64,000 nucleotides of DNA, taken from NCBI GenBank assembly GCA_003148945.1, contig QGGY01000003.1:1-64000 (forward strand), written 5' to 3'. The stretch is from Murimonas intestini. GTDB taxonomy: Bacteria > Bacillota > Clostridia > Lachnospirales > Lachnospiraceae. Made by a program: the position numbers and the translations under genes. The notes beneath the pieces were generated by a model that was not told where the DNA came from, did not search any database, and saw only the letters and a list, made by a program, of their open reading frames with translations. Positions 43,961 to 53,006 of this stretch are shown piece by piece. The first letter of the stretch is position 1, and every line of letters begins with the position of its first letter.

Positions 43961-45127
43961 GTGGGAAAATATATTTTGTATTCACATGCAGGGAGTAAAA
44001 ATCATGGTTGTGAGGCATTGTTAAGAACAAGCTGCATGGTGATAAAAGATGTGGATAAAGTGTATTCAGGTAGCGTTGAGGCAGATGAAAAATATGGGTT
44101 ACAAAAAATTGTTTCAATACGTGCTGACAAAGAAGAGGGATTTGACTCTTGGGTTCATGAAATACTTTACCGTATAAAATATACAATATTAAAAGATGAT
44201 AGAATTTATTTTAAAAACTTATATAGGAGGTTTATAAAAGAAATTGATCCTAATAAGATATATATTTCTATCGGTGGGGACAATTATTGTTATCATTTTA
44301 GTGGATGGTTAGAAGTTTTAAATCGGGCTATAAATAAAAGAAATGCGAAGTCAGTATTATGGGGATGTTCTATTAATGAAGATGAATTTGATGATCAAAA
44401 TGTTCTTGCGGATCTTAAACAGTATACACTGATTACTGCAAGAGAATCTCTTACATATAATACTTTAAAGAAGTATCTACCAAATGGAAATGTACGATTT
44501 GTGCCGGATACTGCATTTTTGCTTCCAGTAATTAACAAGGAACTACCAAAAGGATTTATAGAAGGGAATACGGTTGGATTAAACGTTAGTCCTATAGTTC
44601 AAAATAACTGTTGTGGAGATAACAATCAATTGCTTTTATATATTGTAGAATTAGTAAATTATTTAATAAAAAAAACAAATTATCAAATTGCACTTATTCC
44701 TCATGTAGTATTTGATGGAAATGATGATCGGGAAGTCCTAAAATCCATTCAGAATCAATGCATGAATTCTGAACGAACAGTTTTGATACAAGATGATAAT
44801 TGTATGGTATTGAAAGGAATTATTTCAAGATGTGAAGTATTTATCGGAGCAAGAACTCATGCAACAATTGCAGCATATTCAACATGTGTACCAACACTTG
44901 TAATGGGATATTCGGTAAAATCAAGGGGAATAGCAAAAGATTTGTTCGGTACAGAAGAAAATTATGTCATTCCAGTACAAAAATTGAATTCAAGTAGGCA
45001 ATTAATAGAAGGATTTGAATGGTTAGAACAAAATAAAAAGAAAATTCGTATGTTACTCGAGAGTAAAGTAGAGGAGTATAAAAACAAAATCTTTGAGGGG
45101 GTTTCCTATTTGGAGGATATAGAATGA
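43961..45127 (+). CDS. Polysaccharide pyruvyltransferase family protein
   Basis: A 388-residue protein of the CsaB/PS_pyruv_trans family: HAGSKNHGCEALLRTS at the start, ISIGGDNYCY near 103, FVPDTAFLLPV near 182 and the C-terminal IGARTHATIAAYST near 295. It would place a ketal pyruvate, giving the glycan negative charge. It starts with GTG after AGGAGATAG. A decayed second copy lies at 48146-48572. It overlaps the flippase gene by four bases (ATGA). Confidence 0.85.
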   Translation: MGKYILYSHAGSKNHGCEALLRTSCMVIKDVDKVYSGSVEADEKYGLQKIVSIRADKEEGFDSWVHEILYRIKYTILKDDRIYFKNLYRRFIKEIDPNKIYISIGGDNYCYHFSGWLEVLNRAINKRNAKSVLWGCSINEDEFDDQNVLADLKQYTLITARESLTYNTLKKYLPNGNVRFVPDTAFLLPVINKELPKGFIEGNTVGLNVSPIVQNNCCGDNNQLLLYIVELVNYLIKKTNYQIALIPHVVFDGNDDREVLKSIQNQCMNSERTVLIQDDNCMVLKGIISRCEVFIGARTHATIAAYSTCVPTLVMGYSVKSRGIAKDLFGTEENYVIPVQKLNSSRQLIEGFEWLEQNKKKIRMLLESKVEEYKNKIFEGVSYLEDIE

Positions 45128-46674
45128 CGGCTAACTCAAGAATTGAAAAAACACAATACAATTTTATATATAGCTTGATTAATAACATCATGGTAACAAT
45201 TTTGGGATTTGTTACAAGATCTATATTTGTTAGTTCATTAGGAACAACGTATCTCGGTTTGAATGGTCTTTTCACAAATGTTTTATCATTACTATCATTG
45301 GCAGAATTAGGAATTGGTAGTGCTATTACGTTTAGTTTATATAAGCCCATAGCTGAAAATGATTCAGAAAAAATCAAATCATTAATGGGATTATATAAAA
45401 AGGCATATCAAATGATTGGATGGATCATTTTTCTTTTGGGTTGTGCAGTTATACCAGTTTTGAAATATATAGTAAAATTTGATTCTGAAATAAAAATTAA
45501 TTATTACCTAATTTATTTTATGTTTTTGATTAATTCCGTTATGTCATATTGGTTTTTTGCATATCGCAGTGTAATTATATATGCTAATCAAGAAGGGTAT
45601 ATTACAACTAAAGTAGAAACGCTATTTAATATTTTAAGTAGTTTGCTACAATTTATAGTTATATTATTGTGGAAAAATTACTATTTATACCTGATTTTAC
45701 CTATTATACTAAATGTCATAAAAAATATTATTATTTCTAAGATTGCAGGAAAAAAATATCCAATTATAAATGAAAAAGACATCTTGCCTTTGAGAAAAGA
45801 AGAACGAACAGGGATTTTTGAAAACGTATTTGCACTTTCTTTATTTAGGATTAGTGGTGTTGTATATGGGGCTACAGACAATATAATTATTTCAACCTGG
45901 ATAGGAACTTCTATTGTAGGTATTGTCTCGAATTACACGATGATTATACAACTTGTAACTTCTTATGTGAGTATGTTTTTTCAATCCATGTATGCTAGTA
46001 TCGGCAATTTAAACGCTTCTGAGACAAGAGAGTATAAATTTGTAGTTTTTCGGCGGCTGCAATTATTAAATTTTTGGATTTATTGTTACTGTACAATTTG
46101 CTTAGGATGTTTTCTTAATCCATGTATTAAAATATGGTTGGGTAGCCAATATTGTTTACAGAATTCTACAGTTATTTTGTTATCAATGGTATTTTTAGTC
46201 CCAGGCTTAAATAATGTGATTAATATATATAAGGATGCTTGCGGATTATTCAAAGAAGTTCAGTTTAGAGCATTGGCAACAGCTGTGCTCAATCTTTTAG
46301 TTTCAGTGGTGTTAGTTAATATAATAGGTTTAAATGGTGTGTTTCTAGGAACGATTGTTGCTTACCTTACAACGATTTATGTTGTAGATCCACGTGTTGT
46401 GTTTAAAAAAGTGTTTGCAGAAAGAGTATCATTATATTATTGGGATTTAGTAAAAAAAATGGGATTATTTATTTTAATGTTTTTTGTGTTTTTTCATTTG
46501 GTTGCACAAATAAATATTGAAAATTGGATTGAACTTTTTTTAGTATATTTTATAGTTTCAATTTTAACGAATGCAATATTATTTTTAATATATAGAAGGA
46601 CAAAAGAATTTGAATATTTGATCAGTATTTTAAAAAATACTTTGCAGCGTGTCAAAAAAATATATAAAAATTAA
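45124..46674 (+). CDS. Polysaccharide flippase (Wzx/MATE-like, oligosaccharide exporter)
   Basis: A 516-residue protein with about 12-14 membrane helices and the N-terminal LGFVTRSIFVSSLGTTYLGLNGLFTNVLSLLSLAELGIG typical of RfbX/Wzx-like exporters (quoted here as two blocks, residues about 21-40 and 41-60). It would move the lipid-linked repeat unit across the membrane to the EpsG-like polymerase. It is the only flippase candidate here. Coupled to the pyruvyltransferase by ATGA overlap. Confidence 0.87.
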   Translation: MTANSRIEKTQYNFIYSLINNIMVTILGFVTRSIFVSSLGTTYLGLNGLFTNVLSLLSLAELGIGSAITFSLYKPIAENDSEKIKSLMGLYKKAYQMIGWIIFLLGCAVIPVLKYIVKFDSEIKINYYLIYFMFLINSVMSYWFFAYRSVIIYANQEGYITTKVETLFNILSSLLQFIVILLWKNYYLYLILPIILNVIKNIIISKIAGKKYPIINEKDILPLRKEERTGIFENVFALSLFRISGVVYGATDNIIISTWIGTSIVGIVSNYTMIIQLVTSYVSMFFQSMYASIGNLNASETREYKFVVFRRLQLLNFWIYCYCTICLGCFLNPCIKIWLGSQYCLQNSTVILLSMVFLVPGLNNVINIYKDACGLFKEVQFRALATAVLNLLVSVVLVNIIGLNGVFLGTIVAYLTTIYVVDPRVVFKKVFAERVSLYYWDLVKKMGLFILMFFVFFHLVAQINIENWIELFLVYFIVSILTNAILFLIYRRTKEFEYLISILKNTLQRVKKIYKN

Positions 46675-46715
46675 TGGTTCTATAATTTATATTTTGAAAA
46701 AGAGGAGTGCCATAA

Positions 46716-47891
46716 ATGTTAAAGAAAAGGGTAGCTATTTTTTCACGTGCATTGTGGAAAAATGGTGCGACAAAATCATTAGTTGAATTATTAAGGCGGA
46801 TCGATTTAAACAAATGTAATATAGATTTGTATGTGTTAGATTTTTCAAATAAGGCTGAGTGGGTGAAGAAAATTCCAAAAGAGATAAATATTGAAAAAGT
46901 GCCAAAGTATGGGTGGAATAAGGAAACACTATATACCATTTTCTTTCATCCAATTCATTTTATAAAATCACTTTATGCAGGTGGAAAATTGAAAAGTAAT
47001 TTATCCGAAATAGAATATATGAAATATAATGCTGCTAGAATGCCTATAAATAGGAAAAAATATGATATTGCTATTTCCTATAGACATTTTGATGTAGATA
47101 TATTCTATGTGAAGAATAATATGAATGCATCAAAAAAATTTTTCTGGATTCATGGAATACAAAATTTGCATCAAGCAGAAGTTTCTGAATTGAAATCGGT
47201 ATATAAGTCATATGATCAGATTTTTCCAGTTTCTATCGCTGCCCAAAATAATATTATTACTTTTTTCCCAGAGCTTTTAAATAAATGTAAAGTTGCATAT
47301 TGTATTGTGGATTCTGATGAAATTATTGAAAACTCGAAACACGGAAGAAAATTAGAAAAAATGCAAAATCAATTAATGTGGAATATTCTTACAATAGGAA
47401 GATTGTCAGCGGAAAAGGGGATTGATTTAGCATTACGAACTTGTAAAGAATTGAAAAAATCAGGCTATTCATTCCGTTGGTTTGTACTAGGTGAAGGAAA
47501 AGAAAGAGAAAAATTAGAATATATGATAAAACAAGAAAATTTGGAAGAATTTATATTACTCGGGTATGATGAAAATCCATACGGATATTTGGCATCTTGT
47601 GATATATATGTACAAACATCAGTTTTGGAATCTTATGGTCTTACCATAAATGAGGCTAAAATATTTCATAAACCGATTGTGTGTACAAATATTCCAGCAG
47701 CACGAGAACAGATTATTCATAAAAAAACGGGCTTATTAGTAAGGGCTGCTGAAACTGATGTGGCAGCTGCAATATCTACTTATATTGATGATAAATTATT
47801 TAGAGAAAGCGTAATCTTTAATTTGCAAAATGAAGATAATAGTCATTTTGAATCAGTAGAAATTTTTAATGAAATTATAGCTAATGAATAA
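46716..47891 (+). CDS. Glycosyltransferase family 4
   Basis: A 391-residue GT-B protein: WKNGATKSLVELLRRIDLNK at the start, ILTIGRLSAEKGIDLAL near 226 and VQTSVLESYGLTINEAKIFHKPIV near 302. It begins after AAAAGAGGAG, 41 bases after the flippase. It is the last intact gene before a 1.2-kb decayed stretch. Confidence 0.87.
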   Translation: MLKKRVAIFSRALWKNGATKSLVELLRRIDLNKCNIDLYVLDFSNKAEWVKKIPKEINIEKVPKYGWNKETLYTIFFHPIHFIKSLYAGGKLKSNLSEIEYMKYNAARMPINRKKYDIAISYRHFDVDIFYVKNNMNASKKFFWIHGIQNLHQAEVSELKSVYKSYDQIFPVSIAAQNNIITFFPELLNKCKVAYCIVDSDEIIENSKHGRKLEKMQNQLMWNILTIGRLSAEKGIDLALRTCKELKKSGYSFRWFVLGEGKEREKLEYMIKQENLEEFILLGYDENPYGYLASCDIYVQTSVLESYGLTINEAKIFHKPIVCTNIPAAREQIIHKKTGLLVRAAETDVAAAISTYIDDKLFRESVIFNLQNEDNSHFESVEIFNEIIANE

Positions 47892-48145
47892 ATTGAGTAT
47901 TCCGGGCGATTCTGAACCGTCATTCCGGAAGCATTTTTACCGTAATATACACAAAACATTCCGAACTGTTTTCTAGTGCATTCACAGCTACTGGCAATGC
48001 CAGTTTGATTAATCCCAAGGCTGGCAAGCCGAAGAATTTAGCGATATTGGGTCATAATGTGTGGAACCTCATCCCGAAACGATTGGTACAAAAGTCCGGT
48101 CTCAGTGAGAAATCACGCCCGGAATATTCACCAGACGATGTTATT
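47892..48145 (+). other. Non-coding or decayed stretch, less AT-rich than its surroundings
   Basis: A 62-codon open frame (48005-48193) reads like part of a protein (INPKAGKPKNLAILGHN) but has no ribosome site or family match I can make. The base composition differs from the flanking glycan genes, so it may be inserted debris, for example from a mobile element. Confidence 0.3.
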
Positions 48146-48572
48146 AAAGGAAATACAGCTGGAATTAATAGAAGCTGGAAATCTCGTTTATGAAAAATTA
48201 GTGGACTATATCATATAGGAACAGATATGCAAGTTGCACTCATTTCTTAGGAGGTATGGAGATTTAATGATGATTTTGAATAATTGAACAGGTTATACAA
48301 AAAGTTCGCGTTGTCTGATCGTATTATGTTGATTTTTGATAATAATTGTGAGGATTTGAAAGGTTACATTTCTCGTTGCAGATTCTCTATAGGAGCCAGA
48401 ACACATGCTACAATTGCAGCTTATTCAACATTCACACATCGACATTGGTTTCAGGTTATTACATCAAAGCCGGAGGAATTGCAAAGGATATTTTCGGCTC
48501 AGAAAAGAATTATGTACTTCCCGTTCAGATTGTGGTAACCAATTGTGATTTAACAAAAGGGTTTAAATGTTA
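48146..48572 (+). pseudogene. Degenerate polysaccharide pyruvyltransferase (C-terminal half)
   Basis: Matches the intact gene at 43961 in order but across frames: IKGNTAGIN against IEGNTVGLN, QVALI against QIALI, DNNCEDLKGYISRC against DDNCMVLKGIISRC, SIGARTHATIAAYST against FIGARTHATIAAYST, and after a frameshift GGIAKDIFGSEKNYVLPVQ against RGIAKDLFGTEENYVIPVQ. The N-terminal half is absent. Confidence 0.85.
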
Positions 48573-49138
48573 AAATGGGTTTAGTATTTTAGAAAAGGTC
48601 AGTATGAATAAAAATGGATAATTGTGGAAGTTTACAGAACTCGAAATACACACTGTGATATGTTCACAGATTGCAAGCCGCTTAATCATCGCCAGGTTTA
48701 GGGTATGTAGTATATCCATCCATAATAAGCCTTTGGAGTAGCAGGTGTTTTAGCAGTTCAATATTAAGAGCATTTGTAAATTTAGGGTATGATCTCTGAT
48801 TATTGCATCGGTGTGATTTTGGAAAATCGTGCGTCTATTTTTGGTAAGATACATATTTAAAATGATGCTTGTGTGAGCGCTATAGTAGTTAAAAAGCTTA
48901 TATCAAATATTTTTTGCACGTGGTATTACGATTATTAATTTTATAATTAAGGCGTTGTTAATTTGTGTTTTCCTAATGTTACTTTTAGGTTTTGTGTATG
49001 AGAACGAAAAAGTTCAAATATTTTATGAGTATTATTTTGGGAAAGATGAACAAAAGGGAAAACACTATTTAAGTGTAATAAATATATTCATCCAAATAGC
49101 ATTTTATATTTTGATGTTTTAAAGTATATAAGGAGATA
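48573..49138 (+). other. Decayed stretch, possible acetyltransferase remnant
   Basis: No usable open frame. Around 48835-48915 a broken translation (GKIHI.NDACVSAIVVKK) resembles the C-terminal hexapeptide repeats of serine-acetyltransferase-like enzymes. The rest is AT-rich; a frame around 48950-49115 reads KVQIFYEYYFGKDEQKG and is unrecognised. Confidence 0.3.
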
Positions 49139-50329
49139 ATGGGAAAGAAGATGGAACTAAATAAAGAAATTAGCAGTATGTCAATAGAAAATATTCTGGA
49201 GGGTAATTATAAATCTACAGAAAAACGAAGAATAATAGCAGTTGTAGTACCTGTATATAACGCAGGGAAAACTTTACGAAAATGTATACAGTCTATATTG
49301 AATCAGAGTTTGACAGATTTTGTATTAATACTTGTAAATGATGGTTCTACGGATAATAGCGGCGCTATTTGTGATTATTATAAGAAAAGTGATAACAGAG
49401 TATATGTTATTCATAAAAAGAATGAAGGATCAAGTATTACTAGAAAAAAGGGTGTGCTTAGTAACGAAGCGCAGGCAGCAAAGTATATTGTCTTTTGTGA
49501 TGCAGATGATATAATATCTTCTGATGCACTGGAAAAATTATATAGAACAGCTGAAACTTATAAAGCAGATATGGTTTGTGGGAAAATCCAAGGGTTGTGG
49601 TGTAACTTAAAATTACCATCTTCATATATAGCTCCATCTATGAATATTAAAACACTTAAATTATATAATCATAATGAAATAATTGAGAAATTATATATTA
49701 GTTGTTTTGGTATTACTGATTTTCCCATTAGTTTATATGCTAAAATATATAAAACAGAGCTTATAAGTGAAGCAATCAATAGAGATGCGATAGTACATTT
49801 TATGGGAGATGATTTGTTTATAACACTAAATATTCTTCCCAATGTTAAAAGATTAGTGATAATACCAGATACGATATATTACTATCGTAAAGGGGGAAAT
49901 ACTTCTAAAATCTTGCCAGAGGCGCTAGATGATTTTCTTAATTTATTTGAATATAAATGTAGGATTGCCAAAAAATATGTGTTTCCACAAGATTGTGAGT
50001 ATTTGCTTGATGTAGAATTAATGAATATAACTTTATGGTGGCTTATATCGTGTAATGTAGGGGGATATAGTAACGAAGAGATATATACTGAAATTAAACG
50101 TTGTTTAAATATAGATGATATTAGACACGCTGCTCAAAGACTTTTAGAAAAAAATGGAGAGCAAACACATCCAGTTGCAGTTGCTATACTTAATCAGAAA
50201 TATGATTATATATATAATCAGGTATTACTTGAAGCCAAAAGATGTAAATGGAGGAGACGTATAAAAAAAATATTGTTAAAAATTCAAAATGGATATTTTT
50301 ATTTTACGAATATCTTTTATTTAAAATAA
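49139..50329 (+). CDS. Glycosyltransferase family 2
   Basis: A 396-residue GT-A enzyme with a 30-residue N-terminal extension before AVVVPVYNAGKTLRKCIQSI, then NDGSTDNSGAICDYY and the metal motif FCDADDIIS near residue 120. The C-terminal half is helical and basic. AAGGAG lies only three bases before ATG 49139, so ATG 49151 is a possible start. It is the last intact gene of the AT-rich glycan region, isolated from the others by decayed sequence. Confidence 0.85.
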   Translation: MGKKMELNKEISSMSIENILEGNYKSTEKRRIIAVVVPVYNAGKTLRKCIQSILNQSLTDFVLILVNDGSTDNSGAICDYYKKSDNRVYVIHKKNEGSSITRKKGVLSNEAQAAKYIVFCDADDIISSDALEKLYRTAETYKADMVCGKIQGLWCNLKLPSSYIAPSMNIKTLKLYNHNEIIEKLYISCFGITDFPISLYAKIYKTELISEAINRDAIVHFMGDDLFITLNILPNVKRLVIIPDTIYYYRKGGNTSKILPEALDDFLNLFEYKCRIAKKYVFPQDCEYLLDVELMNITLWWLISCNVGGYSNEEIYTEIKRCLNIDDIRHAAQRLLEKNGEQTHPVAVAILNQKYDYIYNQVLLEAKRCKWRRRIKKILLKIQNGYFYFTNIFYLK

Positions 50330-50607
50330 ATAGTAGATTATCTGTACGATGTGCCAGTTATATTTTCATGTTAACACTTGAAATAAGTTGTGAAGGAGAT
50401 GCTTGTATCTGTAGGTGAATTGTGAATTAACATTAGCTGGGATTCTGTTCTACGGTTACCCATAAAAAGATATGAAGATTTGGGAGGGGGGCAAGCTGAT
50501 TAGATTAACACGGAAATATTCTTTTATAAAACGCATAGATATTGATATAAAGTTTTCTGTCTTTTATGGATGAGAATTGATGTCAGAAATATAATATAGG
50601 AGAAGCT
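50330..50607 (+). other. Intergenic boundary of the glycan region
   Basis: No gene or clear signal. Base composition rises here from the very AT-rich glycan genes toward that of the following genes, so this is a likely junction. Confidence 0.4.
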
Positions 50608-50635
50608 ATGGGAAGAAAGAAAAATTAAGGAATAT

Positions 50636-51292
50636 GTGGATGCAGTGACAAAGAAGGAACATGCCTCCGGACAAAAAGTGTCTATTCGTGAAACTGCCGA
50701 TGAGTTTGGTACTACGATTTTGAAAATCAGAAAGATATTAATCACAGCAGATGTATTTCATTCTGAGATAAGTGAGAAAGTGCGGGAACTGTTTTCTTGT
50801 GGAAAGACCATTGAGGAAATCCAGTCAGAATTAAAGTTAAGCCGTGCATCGGTGTATTCCTATCTGCCTTATGTAAAAACTATCTATAATATAAAAGAAA
50901 TTAGCGCAAATGCACAGCGTCTGCAGATTTACCGAAGCCGCAGACAGGCAGTGTTTGTATTTCAAAGTGCTGTAAATGCCAATCAACTAACGGGGGAGAT
51001 TATCTGGGATACTGTAACAGCTTTTGCGGGCTATCCCTTTTACACGATCAAAGGTATTAAATTCTCTTATACTGTGCATGGATTTGAAATGCAGGTTGAC
51101 CGGAAAAAGAAGACTATCACGAAAGCAACAGTGCTCCTGTTTATAAATCGTGTACAGGAACTGCGCAGTGCAGGAGAAAAGATTACCGGGCCCAAAAAGG
51201 TTGGCACATTCGGCGCCAGTTATCTGTTTCCAGTGTTCGTAAGAATTGGGCTGATTGAACCAGTGGGTGGACAGCATGACACCCGCACTTAA
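50636..51292 (+). CDS. Helix-turn-helix protein with probable frameshift at its start
   Basis: The open frame from GTG 50636 encodes 218 residues with two HTH-like stretches (VSIRETADEFGTTILKIRKIL, residues about 17-37 in two blocks, and TIEEIQSELKLSRASVYSYL). A good ribosome site (AGGAG at 50598) and ATG at 50608 sit upstream in another frame, and removal of one A from the A5 run at 50620-50624 would join them as MGRKKIKEYVDAV. The gene is therefore probably frameshifted, or translated from the weak GTG. The family is unknown to me; similar proteins seem to ride on mobile elements. Confidence 0.5.
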   Translation: MDAVTKKEHASGQKVSIRETADEFGTTILKIRKILITADVFHSEISEKVRELFSCGKTIEEIQSELKLSRASVYSYLPYVKTIYNIKEISANAQRLQIYRSRRQAVFVFQSAVNANQLTGEIIWDTVTAFAGYPFYTIKGIKFSYTVHGFEMQVDRKKKTITKATVLLFINRVQELRSAGEKITGPKKVGTFGASYLFPVFVRIGLIEPVGGQHDTRT

Positions 51293-51370
51293 GATGGGTA
51301 AAATAAATTACAGATAATATTTTATCTACAACTTGTAAAAAAAAACGGTATTTGGGTTAAAATATTAACT

Positions 51371-51652
51371 ATGAATGAGTTTTCTTTTTTGAAATCTCCA
51401 GGAGATGTAAATCTGAATATAGCAGCCAGAGTGCGGGCAAGAAGAAAGGAGAAAAAATGGTCCCAGATACAGCTTGGTGAACGGGCTGATGTGAGTCTGG
51501 GTTCTGTGAAACGATTTGAACGGACAGGGGAGATATCTTTATCATCCCTGATAAAAATCGGGTTTGCACTGGGCTTCGAGGACGACTTTGACCAGTTGTT
51601 TGCAAAAAAAGGATATGCGTCTATTCAGGAGGTTATTGATGAACAATTATAA
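51371..51652 (+). CDS. hipB: HipB-like antitoxin (XRE family)
   Basis: A 93-residue HTH protein: IAARVRARRKEKKWSQIQLGERADVSLGSVKRFER (residues about 17-51, given here only as the Cro/CI domain) and a helical tail. Together with the overlapping HipA-like kinase it forms a type II toxin-antitoxin pair in which HipB represses the operon and neutralises the kinase. A short inverted repeat GATAA-TATT-TTATC at 51313-51326 upstream is a candidate operator. The stop lies 14 bases inside hipA. Confidence 0.85.
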   Translation: MNEFSFLKSPGDVNLNIAARVRARRKEKKWSQIQLGERADVSLGSVKRFERTGEISLSSLIKIGFALGFEDDFDQLFAKKGYASIQEVIDEQL

Positions 51653-52754
51653 AGCGTTAAAGGTGTATCTGGGAGATAAAAAGGTGGGAACTTTGGCTTT
51701 GGCTAACAACCACCTGGTGGCTTTCGAATATGATGACGGCTGGATATCAGGTGGCTTTTCACTTAACCCCATATCACTTCCATTGGAGAAAGGGGTATTT
51801 CTGCCTAAAAAGTATGAACCTTTTGATGGGCTGTTTGGCGTGTTTTCTGATAGTTTGCCGGATGGATGGGGCAGGCTGCTGGTAGACAGGATGTTAAGAA
51901 GAGAAAAGATAGAACCAGCCAAAGTGGATGCCTTAAATCGTCTGGCGATTGTGGCATCTTCCGGAATGGGTGCATTGACCTATCGGCCGGAACATGATTT
52001 GGAGCGGGAAAACAGTGATCTTACGTTGGATCAGCTTGCGTTGGAGTGCCAGAAAATGTTCGAAACCAATCAATCAGAGAATTTGGATGCATTGTTTCAA
52101 ATGGGTGGTTCTTCCGGCGGAGCCAAACCAAAGATATTTTACGAGATAGATGGAGAAGAATGGATTGTGAAATTTCCATCATCAATTGATCAAATAAATA
52201 TTGGTGAGCAGGAGTATGAATATTCTTTGTGTGCAAAAAGATGTGGTATTGAAATGCCGGAAACACGGCTGCTTGATTCAGGGCTTAACACAGGATACTT
52301 TGCAGTAAAGCGTTTTGACAGAAACAATGGAAGGCGGATTCATATGGCATCGGTAAGCGCGCTGTTAGAGACATCGCATCGTATACCGAATCTGGACTAT
52401 CATATATTGATGCAGCTGACGATGAAAATGACACGGGATTATGACGAGATTGAAAAATTGTATCGCCAGATGTGTTTTAATGTGTATGCGCACAATCGGG
52501 ATGACCATTCCAAGAATTTTTCTTTAATCTATAGTGGGAACAGGTGGAAATTGTCGCCAGCCTATGATCTTACTTACAGCAATTCCATAGGTGGAGAACA
52601 TGCGACAACTGTAGATGGAAATGGCAGAGATCCGGGTAAAAAGGAACTGCTTGCGGTTGCCGGACAGATTAAATTTGACAGGGAAAAGGCAAAAAATATT
52701 GCGGAAGAGGTGGAAGAAATTGTGAAAGCAGATCTTGGAAAATATTTGAAATAG
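51639..52754 (+). CDS. hipA: HipA-like serine/threonine kinase toxin
   Basis: A 371-residue kinase. Visible are the N-terminal HipA domain (GVFSDSLPDGWGRLLVDRML), the flexible P-loop GGSSGGAKPK near residue 157, the WIVKFPSS strand, the catalytic AHNRDDHSKNFSLI near residue 287 and the metal-binding YDLTYS. HipA phosphorylates glutamyl-tRNA synthetase in E. coli; targets of this shorter form may differ. ATG 51639 after AGGAGG is chosen; a frame opening at 51564 is inside hipB. All catalytic residues are present, so it should be active. Confidence 0.9.
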   Translation: MNNYKALKVYLGDKKVGTLALANNHLVAFEYDDGWISGGFSLNPISLPLEKGVFLPKKYEPFDGLFGVFSDSLPDGWGRLLVDRMLRREKIEPAKVDALNRLAIVASSGMGALTYRPEHDLERENSDLTLDQLALECQKMFETNQSENLDALFQMGGSSGGAKPKIFYEIDGEEWIVKFPSSIDQINIGEQEYEYSLCAKRCGIEMPETRLLDSGLNTGYFAVKRFDRNNGRRIHMASVSALLETSHRIPNLDYHILMQLTMKMTRDYDEIEKLYRQMCFNVYAHNRDDHSKNFSLIYSGNRWKLSPAYDLTYSNSIGGEHATTVDGNGRDPGKKELLAVAGQIKFDREKAKNIAEEVEEIVKADLGKYLK

Positions 52755-52858
52755 AGTTGTAATGATTCAGCAGGTCTGTGAATGAATATTACGCTGTCAA
52801 AGCTCCTGCTTTAATTGGGTCAATATTTTAATTCTACAAAGGAGTGCAGGTGCCGGCA

Positions 52859-52887
52859 TTGACGCCTATACTTGAAATGGGTATAAT
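52859..52887 (+). promoter_or_regulatory. Promoter upstream of the SEC-C protein
   Basis: TTGACG, 17 bases, perfect TATAAT, 120 bases before the gene at 53007. Confidence 0.65.
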
Positions 52888-53006
52888 AAAAGCAGCAATA
52901 TGAAGTGCAGTAAAAAAGAACCGGCAAACATAAGCAAAATGCAAGCATAAGACAAATAAGATTCTAACACGAAAAATATTAATAAGAAAACTAAGAGTAG
53001 CAAAAG

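Noticed and set aside
48005-48193. 62-residue frame as a real gene or transposase fragment
   Set aside because: No ribosome site and no match I can name; its end reads as part of the pyruvyltransferase relic in another frame.
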